From NCBI GenBank assembly GCA_023228995.1, contig JALOAD010000014.1, forward strand, positions 4,888 through 68,887: a stretch of 64,000 bases of DNA, written 5' to 3'. Source of the stretch: Candidatus Muiribacterium halophilum (lineage in GTDB: Bacteria; Muiribacteriota; Muiribacteriia; Muiribacteriales; Muiribacteriaceae). Below, piece after piece: positions 1 through 8,451 of the stretch. How positions within the stretch are numbered: position 1 is the first letter of the stretch; the number at the start of each line of letters is the position of its first letter. Made by a program: the position numbers and the translations under genes. The notes under the pieces were generated by a model. The model had not been told where the DNA came from, did not search any database, and saw only the letters and a program-made list of their open reading frames with translations.

Positions 1-291
1 AAGTAATGGTGCATTGTTCTTAAATTTTTGTGCCATATTAACAATAGCTGAACCAAGACTAGTATCTGAGTGGTGATAAAAGCAATCAGAGGCTACTTTT
101 CCTGCCAATTGAAATATTTTTAGTGGTTTTTCATTTCCAGATTTCCATAATAGATTTGCTGTATGTATAATTTTTCTATTTACTGGCTTAAATCCATCTA
201 TACAAGAAGCTAAAGCTCTACCTTCTATGACATACATAGCAAACTCTTTATATTCATTAGATAAAAATTCTGTTATTGTTTTTTCATTCAT
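1..291 (-). CDS. 52: DNA topoisomerase II medium subunit (T4 gp52/GyrA-like), partial
   Basis: An open frame begins with ATG at 291 on the minus strand and runs off the left edge, giving the first 97 residues. They contain FAMYVIEGRALAS followed by IDGFKPVNRKIIHTA, the conserved N-terminal DNA-cleavage-domain signature of GyrA/ParC and T4 gp52 (the GFKPVxRK motif). The active-site tyrosine would lie outside the window. It is divergent from the large-subunit gene starting at 495, as expected for a two-subunit topoisomerase that relieves supercoiling during phage replication. The family is clear; whether the gene is intact cannot be judged. Confidence 0.85.
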   Translation of the reverse strand, partial: MNEKTITEFLSNEYKEFAMYVIEGRALASCIDGFKPVNRKIIHTANLLWKSGNEKPLKIFQLAGKVASDCFYHHSDTSLGSAIVNMAQKFKNNAPLL

Positions 292-476
292 TTTTATTAT
301 ATTTCTTTTTAATCCTTTGTTTTTTATATATAGAAAAAATAATATTAAAAATATAATAAAAGATTATAAAGGTTTCAATGAAGAGTTTATTAAATCTGAA
401 TTGGCATCTTAAAGAATTACCAGATTATTACATAAGAATGAAAAAAAATGAAAAATAATAAAACAAAATAGATAAA

Positions 477-490
477 TTAAATATATAAAA
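477..490 (+). promoter_or_regulatory. Candidate phage promoter box before topoisomerase large subunit
   Basis: The sequence TTAAATATATAAAA ends 4 bases before the ATG at 495. It matches the TTTTAATATATA-type box seen upstream of many genes in this window and resembles the T4 late promoter core TATAAATA. Confidence 0.4.
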
Positions 491-494
491 AACT

Positions 495-2240
495 ATGAGT
501 AAAAAGATAGAAGATAAATATAAAGTATTAGATCATTTAGAACATGTATTACATAGACCAGCAAGTTATTTAGGTTCAAACCAACCTAATACTTCTAATA
601 AATATGTTTTAGAAAATGGTAAGATGGTATTAAAGAAGGTAACTATAATACCTTCTTTTTTGAAAATATTTGATGAAATTATAACCAACTCTGTAGATGA
701 AGGCAAGAGAAAAGAATCAAAATTAAACATTATTAAAGTAACTATTAAAAACAATAAAATTACAATATGGGATAATGGTGGAATTGAAGTAGTTATACAT
801 AAAGAATATAATAAATATGTTCCAGAAATTATATTTGGAACTTTAATGTCTGGTTCTAATTATGATGATGATGATGAGAGAATAGTAGCTGGTACTAATG
901 GTTATGGTTCTAAGATTTCAAATATTTTTTCAAAAGAATTTAAGATTAGTACATGTGATGGTATAAATCAATTTACTCAAGTATTTGCTAATAATATGCA
1001 TAAAAGATCTAAACCAGTTATAAAAGCAAACAATAAAAATCATACTGAAATATCATATATTCCAGATTATGAAAGATTTGGATTAGTAGGTATAGATGAT
1101 GATCATTTCAAAATGATTGAAAAAAGAGTTTATGATTTGGCTGCATGTAATACAAAATTGAAGATATATTTCAATGGAAAACTTATTAATTTTAAGTCTT
1201 TTGAGGATTATATTAATTGTTATGTAGATAATTGTTTTTATGAAACTAAAAAAGATAAATCATGGTCAATTGGTATAGCATTATCAAATAATGGGTTTCA
1301 GCAAGTTAGTTTTGCTAATTCAACTGATACATATGATGGTGGAACACATGTTGATTATGTATTAAATCAAATAATAGTTCAAATGAGAGATTTCTTTCAG
1401 AAAAAACATAAAATAGATATTAAACCATCTGAACTAAAAAATCATATGTTTTTATTCTTAAATTCAACTATAGTTAATCCTTCCTTTTCATCACAAACCA
1501 AAGAAAAATTAATAACTGAAATTAAAGATTTTGGTAATACATTTGAAATATCTAATAAATTAGTTAATTCTATTTTGAAATCTGAAATAGTAAATTCTAT
1601 ATTAGATTGGGTTCAACAGAAAAAAACAGCTGATGATTCAAAATTACAAAGAGATCTTAATAAAAAATTATCTAAAATTAAAGTAGAAAAATTAATTGAT
1701 GCAAAGGGTAAAAACAGAAGTGCTTGTAGTTTAGGTCTTTATGAAGGTGATTGTTTACATGAGGATACTAATATTAGAGTTATTAGGGAAGGTGATATTG
1801 TTGATATACCAATAAAGAAAGTTAATACAGATGATTTGGTTATAACACATAATAATAGAATATCTAATATTTATGCTTTGTCAAAAAAAATAAAATATAA
1901 ATCAATCATTAAAATTAAAGATGATGAAATAATTTGTAGTAAAGAGCATAAATGGTTTATATATGATGTTGTGATGAATAAATTTTATTTTGAGAAAACT
2001 AAGAATATAGATAAACATAAACATAAACTTGTTAAAAATTATTTAGCTTTTACATCAGCACTTTTAATTATAGATTCAATTGATCTATATAATATTAAAT
2101 TATCAAGTGGTGAGATGATTGTTACTAACCCTGAACATAAGTTTGCTATATATGATAAAGAGAATAATATATTTGAATTGAAATCTACAAGTGAAATAGA
2201 TCCTAATATACATTTTTTAGTCAATACCTTCAAATTGTAG
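495..2240 (+). CDS. 39: DNA topoisomerase II large subunit (gp39/GyrB-like) N-part, interrupted by an intein N-fragment
   Basis: Residues 1-419 are a GyrB/gp39-type ATPase. The GHKL boxes are visible: E61 and N65 in DEIITNSVDEG, the D93-N94-G95-G96 box, and GTNGYGSK at 133-140; the QTK loop is also present. The protein reaches the first toprim motif, LYEGD, where the next residue should be Ser. Instead Cys420 opens an intein-like sequence (CLHEDTNIRV) with block-B-type motifs ICSKEHKWF (His485) and IVTNPEHKF (His548), and the frame stops at residue 581 without the C-terminal Asn or the rest of the toprim domain. No C-half is seen in this window. It could be the N-half of a trans-splicing split-intein topoisomerase or a broken gene. 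Confidence 0.85.
   Translation: MSKKIEDKYKVLDHLEHVLHRPASYLGSNQPNTSNKYVLENGKMVLKKVTIIPSFLKIFDEIITNSVDEGKRKESKLNIIKVTIKNNKITIWDNGGIEVVIHKEYNKYVPEIIFGTLMSGSNYDDDDERIVAGTNGYGSKISNIFSKEFKISTCDGINQFTQVFANNMHKRSKPVIKANNKNHTEISYIPDYERFGLVGIDDDHFKMIEKRVYDLAACNTKLKIYFNGKLINFKSFEDYINCYVDNCFYETKKDKSWSIGIALSNNGFQQVSFANSTDTYDGGTHVDYVLNQIIVQMRDFFQKKHKIDIKPSELKNHMFLFLNSTIVNPSFSSQTKEKLITEIKDFGNTFEISNKLVNSILKSEIVNSILDWVQQKKTADDSKLQRDLNKKLSKIKVEKLIDAKGKNRSACSLGLYEGDCLHEDTNIRVIREGDIVDIPIKKVNTDDLVITHNNRISNIYALSKKIKYKSIIKIKDDEIICSKEHKWFIYDVVMNKFYFEKTKNIDKHKHKLVKNYLAFTSALLIIDSIDLYNIKLSSGEMIVTNPEHKFAIYDKENNIFELKSTSEIDPNIHFLVNTFKL
1752..2240 (+). other. Intein N-terminal fragment inserted in the toprim EGD motif
   Basis: Residues 420-581 of the topoisomerase frame begin with the canonical intein Cys-Leu, then pass through a Hint-like strand pattern (DDLVITHN) to a block B with the T/C-x-x-H motif (ICSKEH). 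The first about 95 residues resemble known short split-intein N-halves of the gp41-1 type in length and pattern. A second block-B-like stretch (IVTNPEHKF) follows, which is unusual. Blocks F and G (ending His-Asn) are missing, so splicing in cis is not possible from this frame. Confidence 0.7.
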
Positions 2241-2248
2241 TATTTTTA

Positions 2249-2371
2249 TCATTTATAGAGTGTTTTTATTGATCCAGTATATTCAAATAAATCATAATTA
2301 AATTTATCATCATGAATTGTTCTTGCTTTTTTAACAAATGTTTCTTTATCATAAACTTTAATTTTTTCCAT
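2249..2371 (-). pseudogene. Fragment of a DUF723-type homing endonuclease N-terminus
   Basis: A 40-residue minus-strand frame contains FVKKARTIHDDKFNYDLFEY, the start of the domain that opens many phage zinc-ribbon/Vsr-like homing endonucleases (typical pattern F-x-x-K-A-x-x-I-H-G-D-K-Y-D-Y). It stops right after this unit and lacks any catalytic part. It lies directly downstream of the broken topoisomerase/intein frame, so it is probably the relic of the endonuclease that accompanied the intein or split. The TTG-initiated longer frame up to 2455 adds nothing family-like. Confidence 0.55.
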
Positions 2372-2498
2372 ATAAAAAGTATTTTCTTTTATATAAAAAA
2401 TTTCAATCTCTCTTGATATTATTTTTGATATTTTAAGAGACAAGAAATGAAACAATAACTTTTTCAGTATTTTTCATATAATAAATAAAAAACTAAAT

Positions 2499-3407
2499 AT
2501 GATTGAATACAATGATGATTTGTACTATAATAGACTTAATGGGGAGATAGAGGAAGAAGATGAAATAGAAGAAATAGATATAAATGACATTATTTTAGAT
2601 GATGATGAAGATTTTATTGTTTCAAATACTGAAGAAGATATTATAATAGAAGAAGAGGAAGGAGTGGAAGAGGAAGAGGAAGAGATTTTAGTATCCAAAC
2701 ACAAAGCTGAAGGTAAACATGCACTGAAATATGATAGCATATTTAAGGGTAAAAAGGAAGAATCTATAGATGAGGATCTATATTCTTGTGCTAATGATAA
2801 TTGTGTAAAAGATACTATTGAATTAGATAAAGGTTCTATGTATCACTCAGAAACCATAGACAATGAGCAATATATACGATCTAAGAGAGTTAAAGAAAGA
2901 ATATATGAAGTATTAGAAAAACACACAGAATTAAATTTCTTAAACAATCGTAGACGACCTTCTAAAGTAGATTTCAATAATTATTTTTCAATATTAAAAA
3001 CACATCTAATAAATGATAGTTTTACTAATGCAGAAATATTCACAGAATTAGCAATTTATTTTTCAGATAATTTGTTTAATATGTTTAAGATATTAGACAC
3101 AAAATGGAGAAATATAATAATAGATGAATTAAGAGAACATATAGGAAAAAGCCATGATTCTAAAGAGATAATGAATCGTAATATTTATGAGGGAACTGAA
3201 TTAGAATTTATATGGGTTGATGAATTTACTAATAATACTATATTAGTAACAGGTGATGTGGTAGAGGTCGATTATCCAAAATCAACATATATTGTAAATT
3301 CATATGAACGTGAATATATAGTTACTTTAGATATGATTACACAGATATTGAATAATACAAAGTTTAGATTTAATATATCTAAATTAGATAAAATAGATTT
3401 TTTATAA
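2499..3407 (+). CDS. Unknown protein with a very acidic N-terminal region
   Basis: The protein has 302 residues. Residues about 17-65 are dominated by Glu and Asp (runs such as IEEEDEIEEIDIND and EEEEEE), followed by a basic linker and a folded-looking C-terminal half rich in Ile, Leu and Phe with no motif I recognise. The ATG follows AT-rich sequence without a Shine-Dalgarno. The long Glu/Asp tract could mimic nucleic acid or bind basic partners, but this is speculation. It begins after the endonuclease relic and is followed by another plus-strand gene. Confidence 0.6.
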   Translation: MIEYNDDLYYNRLNGEIEEEDEIEEIDINDIILDDDEDFIVSNTEEDIIIEEEEGVEEEEEEILVSKHKAEGKHALKYDSIFKGKKEESIDEDLYSCANDNCVKDTIELDKGSMYHSETIDNEQYIRSKRVKERIYEVLEKHTELNFLNNRRRPSKVDFNNYFSILKTHLINDSFTNAEIFTELAIYFSDNLFNMFKILDTKWRNIIIDELREHIGKSHDSKEIMNRNIYEGTELEFIWVDEFTNNTILVTGDVVEVDYPKSTYIVNSYEREYIVTLDMITQILNNTKFRFNISKLDKIDFL

Positions 3408-3458
3408 TTATATTTCATATTTAGAATATCTGATAAAAATTAAAAATAAAAAAATATA

Positions 3459-4094
3459 ATGAATAGAGAAAAAATAATAACACTCTTAGAAAATAATACT
3501 ATAATAGATATAGTAAGAGAATATGATTTGACAGAAGAATTGATATTAGAATGTTTAGACATTTTACCTATAGATATTTTGTGTGAATTTTATAATTTCA
3601 GTGAAGATTTTGTAATTAAAGCATTAGAAAATGAATCTATAATAAAGGAAGATATTAAAAATTTTAATATACAAACTCATATAAATTTTTCACAAGAATT
3701 TATAGATATTTATAGTAAATATATAAACTGGAGTAGAATGATACTATATATATCTACACAAAGTGATGATTTTAATAAATATGTTTCCATTATTGAAGAA
3801 AATAATTTATGGGACATGATTTCCACTAATGATTTACCAATTGATTTTATAAGAAAACATAAAGATAAATTAAATTGGAATAAATTAACTATTGTTAAAA
3901 AGTTTAATGATGAAGAAATAGAAGAATTTAAGGATTATATAGTTAAATTTGATATAAATCATGAATATACTAACCAACCTGAATATATATTAAATAACGA
4001 AATAGTAATAGATGATGAATTATATGATAAAATTGTTAATTTAATGAAATCAATAGATATATCTGATATACTAGATGAAAAAACCACTCTTTAA
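3459..4094 (+). CDS. Unknown helical-repeat-like protein
   Basis: The protein has 211 residues. Repeating helical segments carry a pattern of FSEDFVIK, FSQEFIDIYSKYINW and LPIDFIRKHKDKLNW, that is F-x-x-x-F-I followed about 10 residues later by W. Similar Trp-punctuated helical repeats occur in large-phage and giant-virus proteins of unknown role. It ends inside a strong hairpin terminator shared with the convergent gene below 4862. Function not assigned. Confidence 0.6.
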   Translation: MNREKIITLLENNTIIDIVREYDLTEELILECLDILPIDILCEFYNFSEDFVIKALENESIIKEDIKNFNIQTHINFSQEFIDIYSKYINWSRMILYISTQSDDFNKYVSIIEENNLWDMISTNDLPIDFIRKHKDKLNWNKLTIVKKFNDEEIEEFKDYIVKFDINHEYTNQPEYILNNEIVIDDELYDKIVNLMKSIDISDILDEKTTL

Positions 4095-4108
4095 GAGTGG
4101 TTTTTTTT
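4078..4108. terminator. Bidirectional hairpin terminator
   Basis: CCACTCT, loop TTA, AGAGTGG, flanked by A-run and T-run on either side. It sits between the convergent genes ending at 4094 (+) and 4107 (-), and the plus-strand stop codon lies inside it. Confidence 0.85.
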
Positions 4109-4862
4109 ATTTCCATATATTTTTAAGATCTAATCTTGAACTTATTTCAAATATTTCATCTTTTACAATTAATGAATATTTTCTTAAAATTGCAAACTTA
4201 TCAATTATTTGTTTAATTTTTTTCTTATCATCAATGTCCAAATCTTGGTTAAATATAAGTATCAGATTTTCAATCTCTTCCATTTTCAGAATTTTTTTAT
4301 TTCCTAAAAAATATACAAAATCATATTCATAATTATTATATAAGCTTTCTTTATCATCTTCTATATAATATAATAAAAATTCAGTAACTGAATCTTCTAT
4401 GCCTATATTTGGTAAGCTAAATCTAAAACCATCTATTATAAATTCTTTAGTTTTTTGATTATATTCCATATGTTTATCTGGAGTGAAATAATTGAAATTT
4501 TCAGGACAGAATTCTACTTTTATTATATCATCATCAATATATAATTCAATGAATATTTTTTTATTCATACTAAATTTAACTATTTCTAAAAAGATATAAA
4601 TTATATCTATACTTTTCAAATCTAAAAAATCATAACCATCTGAGTAAATTGTATTATTCTCCACTACATTTTTAAGCAAATCAATTGTTAATATAATATC
4701 ATCATCATCAAAATATTTTTCATATTTTTCTATTTCTTCAATTGTTGCTTTTTTAATTTTTATAGCAAAATCATCTGGATAAAATAATCCTTGTGATGGG
4801 AGTAATCTCACATCAATAGTTTTAGTTAGATTTAATAAGTTATCAATAGTCATAGTTAACAT
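4107..4862 (-). CDS. 26: T4 gp26-like baseplate hub assembly protein
   Basis: Near the N-terminus is LLPSQGLFYPDDFAIKIKKA, the L-P-S-x-G-x-x-Y motif typical of T4 gp26-type baseplate hub proteins, followed by acidic and Ile/Leu-rich segments and a segment DIIYIFLEIVKFSMNKK that fits the family's central D-x-x-x-L region. I chose the ATG at 4862; an ATG at 4937 adds 25 residues that look like upstream AT-rich sequence and would overlap a TATATA box. The protein would act in assembly of the central hub of the contractile tail baseplate. Family assignment from pattern only. Confidence 0.55.
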   Translation of the reverse strand: MLTMTIDNLLNLTKTIDVRLLPSQGLFYPDDFAIKIKKATIEEIEKYEKYFDDDDIILTIDLLKNVVENNTIYSDGYDFLDLKSIDIIYIFLEIVKFSMNKKIFIELYIDDDIIKVEFCPENFNYFTPDKHMEYNQKTKEFIIDGFRFSLPNIGIEDSVTEFLLYYIEDDKESLYNNYEYDFVYFLGNKKILKMEEIENLILIFNQDLDIDDKKKIKQIIDKFAILRKYSLIVKDEIFEISSRLDLKNIWK

Positions 4863-4967
4863 TCTTATATGCTTTATTGTTATATATAAAAAGTGGTTAT
4901 TTGTTTTTATGATATAAATATCACAAATATAAAACAATTTATACTAAAAGACATATAAAAAATAAAA

Positions 4968-5363
4968 ATGATAATTAAAAATTCTCAATTAAATGAAGAA
5001 ACAATTGCATCAATAAATAAGTTAATTGTTGCTGATATTAATGCTTCTATAGCTTTCAAATTATCTAGAATTATTAAAGAAATATCTTCAATTTTAGAAG
5101 ATAAAAATAAAATGGAACAAACAATAATTGCAAGATATGCTGAAAAAGATGAAAATGGAAATATAATTCAAAGTAAAGATAAAGATGGTAATCCAATACA
5201 AGGTGCTGTTAATATCATTGATATGGCATCATTCAATTCTGATATATCAGATTTATTGAATACAGAGAATGATATTCCATATGAAAAAATAAAATTTGAA
5301 GACATGAAATTACAAACTGCTAAAGTTAAAGACCTCATGTTATTAGATTTTTTATTTGAATAA
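4968..5363 (+). CDS. Small DUF1617-like phage protein
   Basis: The protein has 131 residues. It shows ASIAFKLSRIIKEISSILEDKNKM, then ARYAEKDENGN and a C-terminal MKLQTAKVKDLMLLDFLF. This order (helix, R-Y-x-E-K-D-E-N-G, then a Leu-rich C-end) recalls the DUF1617 family found in tail gene clusters of other phages. Its position between the hub protein and the tail-fibre genes suits a virion or tail assembly role. A hairpin terminator follows immediately. Function inferred only. Confidence 0.6.
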   Translation: MIIKNSQLNEETIASINKLIVADINASIAFKLSRIIKEISSILEDKNKMEQTIIARYAEKDENGNIIQSKDKDGNPIQGAVNIIDMASFNSDISDLLNTENDIPYEKIKFEDMKLQTAKVKDLMLLDFLFE

Positions 5364-5400
5364 AAAATAAACCTACAATTAAATGTAGGTTTATTTTTTT
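5364..5400 (+). terminator. Rho-independent terminator
   Basis: AAATAAACCTACA, short loop, TGTAGGTTTATTT followed by T-run, just after the stop at 5363. Confidence 0.85.
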
Positions 5401-5427
5401 ATATATAGTAAAAAAGATATATTAACA

Positions 5428-6894
5428 ATGCCTACATATAGTATAAATAATGGAACAAATATAGAAACATTAAGAAAACAAAATATACATAGTGTTTTAC
5501 TCGATTTACCAAATAATACTCAAAAATTAATATCTCCAAAAGATGTAAGAGATGCTTTCCTAACAGCTTGGGCAGAATCAGCTTTTAAGCACACAATTGG
5601 ACAAGGTGGGGTTGAATATATTGGTATTGATTCTGGGGATCCTAATAATAGAGATATTAAACAAAAAATATATTTAGGTAAAAGGAGTTATAATGGTGTT
5701 GATATCATGACAAATTATTTATTGAATAGCGATACAGACATATTTATAGGAAATACTAAACCTGATAATGCTACACAAAGCACTAAAATATCTATACTTG
5801 CAGGTACTGATTCTAATTTACATATAAATGCCCCTTATATAGAAGCGATAGGTTTAACTAATTCAATCCAATTTAATATCATAAACCCATCTTTATACAA
5901 TAGCCCAATTAATATATTAAGTAATAATGGTAGAGTGTCAATCAATGGTATATCATTTCCATCAATTAGTGAAACATCTACAGATGCAACAGAAGGTAAA
6001 ATATTAAAATATAAAGGAATATATCCAAATGGTACATTAAAATGGGAAGATTTAATTATAAACAATGCTATTATAGGTTCAACTGATAGTATAACCAATA
6101 TGTATGGCACAGTATCATTGAATGATTATCTTTTGGAATTTATTGATGATAATATAGTACCAGTTACAATAGGTGGAATAGAACAAGGTATGTCTTTTTC
6201 AGAGGGTTCATTCAATGGTCAAAATTGGCCTTTGGTGGAAGTATTAAGAGAAGTATTATATCCTTATGTAGCACCAGATTTATATTTAAGTGTAACTAAA
6301 AATAATGATATATATTTCCAATCTGGATTGACACAAACTGCTAATTTTGTTGCTAATATGACAAGATATTCCAATCCAATAGATAGTTATGAGATAACTG
6401 GAACAACATATTCTGGCTCATTTATTGGTAGTGTTGGAGCTACATTTTCATTAACTTTTAGTCAAAACATATATAATAATAATGTAACTACAGTTGATTT
6501 TGTATTAAAAGCAGATGATACAATAAATAGCCCAATATATTCACATTTTGCAACAGCATCAGTATCATTTGTGGATCCATATTTTTATGGGTTCACTACA
6601 AGTGTTATTACAACTGGTAATGATTTAGGAACTTTTATGAATTTGGCAAATAAACTAATTAGACCAAAAGAAGATATCACAATCAATTATAATGGATCAG
6701 GTTATATGTATTTTATAGTACCTGCTTCTCATGGTACTTTTAGCACTATAAAGGATCCAAATGGTTATATTATTACTTCAGCTTTTACATATTCAGTACC
6801 AATTACACCTAGTGGATCAACCAGAAATTGGAGAGTTTATAGAACTAAAGAATTATGTAATTATTCAAATGGTAATTTTCAATTTATATTCTAA
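5428..6894 (+). CDS. Virion appendage / tail-fibre-like protein, paralog 1
   Basis: The protein has 488 residues and is rich in Asn, Ser, Thr and Ile, like phage fibre proteins. It shares with the next gene an N-terminal half with YLGKRSYNGVDIM, LLNSDTDIFI and KPDN, and a middle block beginning IIGSTDSITNMYGTV and leading to YPYVAPDLYLSV. The C-terminal half looks like beta-sandwich modules (PYFYGFTTS, GSGYMYFIVP). It lacks a capsid-targeting-like N-terminus and starts MPTYSINNG. A structural role is inferred from composition, tandem duplication and neighbours; the exact part of the virion is unknown. Confidence 0.65.
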   Translation: MPTYSINNGTNIETLRKQNIHSVLLDLPNNTQKLISPKDVRDAFLTAWAESAFKHTIGQGGVEYIGIDSGDPNNRDIKQKIYLGKRSYNGVDIMTNYLLNSDTDIFIGNTKPDNATQSTKISILAGTDSNLHINAPYIEAIGLTNSIQFNIINPSLYNSPINILSNNGRVSINGISFPSISETSTDATEGKILKYKGIYPNGTLKWEDLIINNAIIGSTDSITNMYGTVSLNDYLLEFIDDNIVPVTIGGIEQGMSFSEGSFNGQNWPLVEVLREVLYPYVAPDLYLSVTKNNDIYFQSGLTQTANFVANMTRYSNPIDSYEITGTTYSGSFIGSVGATFSLTFSQNIYNNNVTTVDFVLKADDTINSPIYSHFATASVSFVDPYFYGFTTSVITTGNDLGTFMNLANKLIRPKEDITINYNGSGYMYFIVPASHGTFSTIKDPNGYIITSAFTYSVPITPSGSTRNWRVYRTKELCNYSNGNFQFIF

Positions 6895-6918
6895 CATAAA
6901 TAAAATAAATATTCAATA

Positions 6919-8280
6919 ATGACTTATAGTATAGGAACAGATATAGAAAGTAAAACAATTGATATAATTGGTGCAACATCAGTGGATTTTACACCACTTC
7001 TTGATAAATTACAAGATAATATAAATGGTGATATAAACCCAGATGATATAAGAGATACTATATTAACCTTACATACTAATATTGAATTAAAATCTGATTC
7101 TTATATAGGTATGGGTACTTACTCAAATACTAAAATGTATTTTGGGAAAAGATCATATAACAATATTGATATATTAGATACAACATTGTTAAATAGTGGT
7201 AGTGATTTATATTTTTATAATGTTAAACCAGATTCAATATCAAATAATAGTACTAAATTATCAATAAATAGTGATAATTATATACAAAGTAGAGTTATTC
7301 AACTTACTCAATCTCAGAGTTTAGAACTAAACATAATTGCAAAAAATGATATTAATATATTAGGAAATGTTAAAATAAATAATATTAATTTTCCAAATAA
7401 TAATATTAATAATTTGGATAATAAAACATTATTTTATAATAATGGTGATTTGATATTTAATGAATTATCATTAGCTATTACTAGTAGTGTCATAGGTGCT
7501 ACTAATACAACTACAGAATTATATGGTGATGTTTTATTAAATGGATATGATTTAAATTTTACTGAAGAAAGAGGATGTCCAATAAATATAGGAGATATAA
7601 AAGTAGGTGATAATTTTAATAATGAATCAATTGAAAATGTATTAAGAAGAATGGTATATAATTATCTACCACCAGATTGTACTTTAGAACTAATAGCACC
7701 TTATAATAATGGTTTTGTTGAAATAGGTACTTCACCTAATATAAAATTACAATATAATATTATTAAAAAATCTAATCCATTGTTACCAACTATTTTAACT
7801 TATATGCAACCAAATGTAATTAACAGTGTAACAATGAGTACTATAGGAATTGCTAATGCAGTGATTACATTACCAATAAAAAATAACACAAATATTTTTA
7901 ATATAACAGTAAATGATAATATAACATCAGTATCTGCAACAACTTCATTAACTGGTGTTTATCCATATTTTTATGGATTTAGTGATTTACCTGATATTAA
8001 TAATAGTGAATTGACCAATTTATCAAAATTAATAGAAAATAATGGTAATAAAGAATTATTTGTATATGGTAGTGGTGATTTTTATTTTATACAAGATTCA
8101 AATTATCCTATATTAACTGATATAATTTATAATGAGGATTCTATATTTGCTTCATTTTCCACTTATACGAAAACACTATCTTCACCAAATGGTTATTGGT
8201 ATAATAAAGAGTTTATAGTATATAAATATGAAAACTTAATTATAAGTGATATTAGTAAAAAAATTAAGTTTATATCATAA
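6919..8280 (+). CDS. Virion appendage / tail-fibre-like protein, paralog 2
   Basis: The protein has 453 residues and is a clear paralog of the gene before it: YFGKRSYNNIDIL, LLNSGSDLYFYN, KPDS, VIGATNTTTELYGDV, YNYLPPDCTLEL and PYFYGFSD occur in the same order. The spacing to its neighbour is 24 bases. After the TAA at 8278-8280 the same frame continues for 28 sense codons (to TGA at 8367) that read like fibre protein (NNGDETTDNVIVYGTLEV), so the stop may be a recent nonsense change or the remnant of a downstream fused fibre segment. Confidence 0.65.
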   Translation: MTYSIGTDIESKTIDIIGATSVDFTPLLDKLQDNINGDINPDDIRDTILTLHTNIELKSDSYIGMGTYSNTKMYFGKRSYNNIDILDTTLLNSGSDLYFYNVKPDSISNNSTKLSINSDNYIQSRVIQLTQSQSLELNIIAKNDINILGNVKINNINFPNNNINNLDNKTLFYNNGDLIFNELSLAITSSVIGATNTTTELYGDVLLNGYDLNFTEERGCPINIGDIKVGDNFNNESIENVLRRMVYNYLPPDCTLELIAPYNNGFVEIGTSPNIKLQYNIIKKSNPLLPTILTYMQPNVINSVTMSTIGIANAVITLPIKNNTNIFNITVNDNITSVSATTSLTGVYPYFYGFSDLPDINNSELTNLSKLIENNGNKELFVYGSGDFYFIQDSNYPILTDIIYNEDSIFASFSTYTKTLSSPNGYWYNKEFIVYKYENLIISDISKKIKFIS

Positions 8281-8382
8281 CCATTATCTCTAAATAAAGC
8301 ATTGATAAATAATGGAGATGAAACAACAGATAATGTGATTGTTTATGGAACATTAGAAGTTAGTTGATATGATACACCAACT

Positions 8383-8413
8383 TTAATTAGGTATTAGTAC
8401 CTAATTAAAAAAA
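8383..8413 (+). terminator. Rho-independent terminator
   Basis: TTAATTAGGTA, loop TTAG, TACCTAATTAA followed by A/T-rich sequence, located between the fibre paralogs and the next fibre gene. Confidence 0.7.
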
Positions 8414-8416
8414 TAA

Positions 8417-8433
8417 TTTTAATATATAAATAA
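8417..8433 (+). promoter_or_regulatory. Candidate late promoter box
   Basis: TTTTAATATATAAATAA, immediately after a terminator and 18 bases before the ATG at 8452. It is one of the best matches to the recurring box in this window and contains TATAAATA, the T4 late promoter core. Confidence 0.55.
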
Positions 8434-8451
8434 TAAAATAAAAGTAAAATA

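Noticed and set aside
227-412. Plus-strand frame of 61 codons with a hydrophobic stretch
   Set aside because: Its first third is antisense to the topoisomerase medium subunit and the rest is AT-rich intergenic sequence; no family signal.
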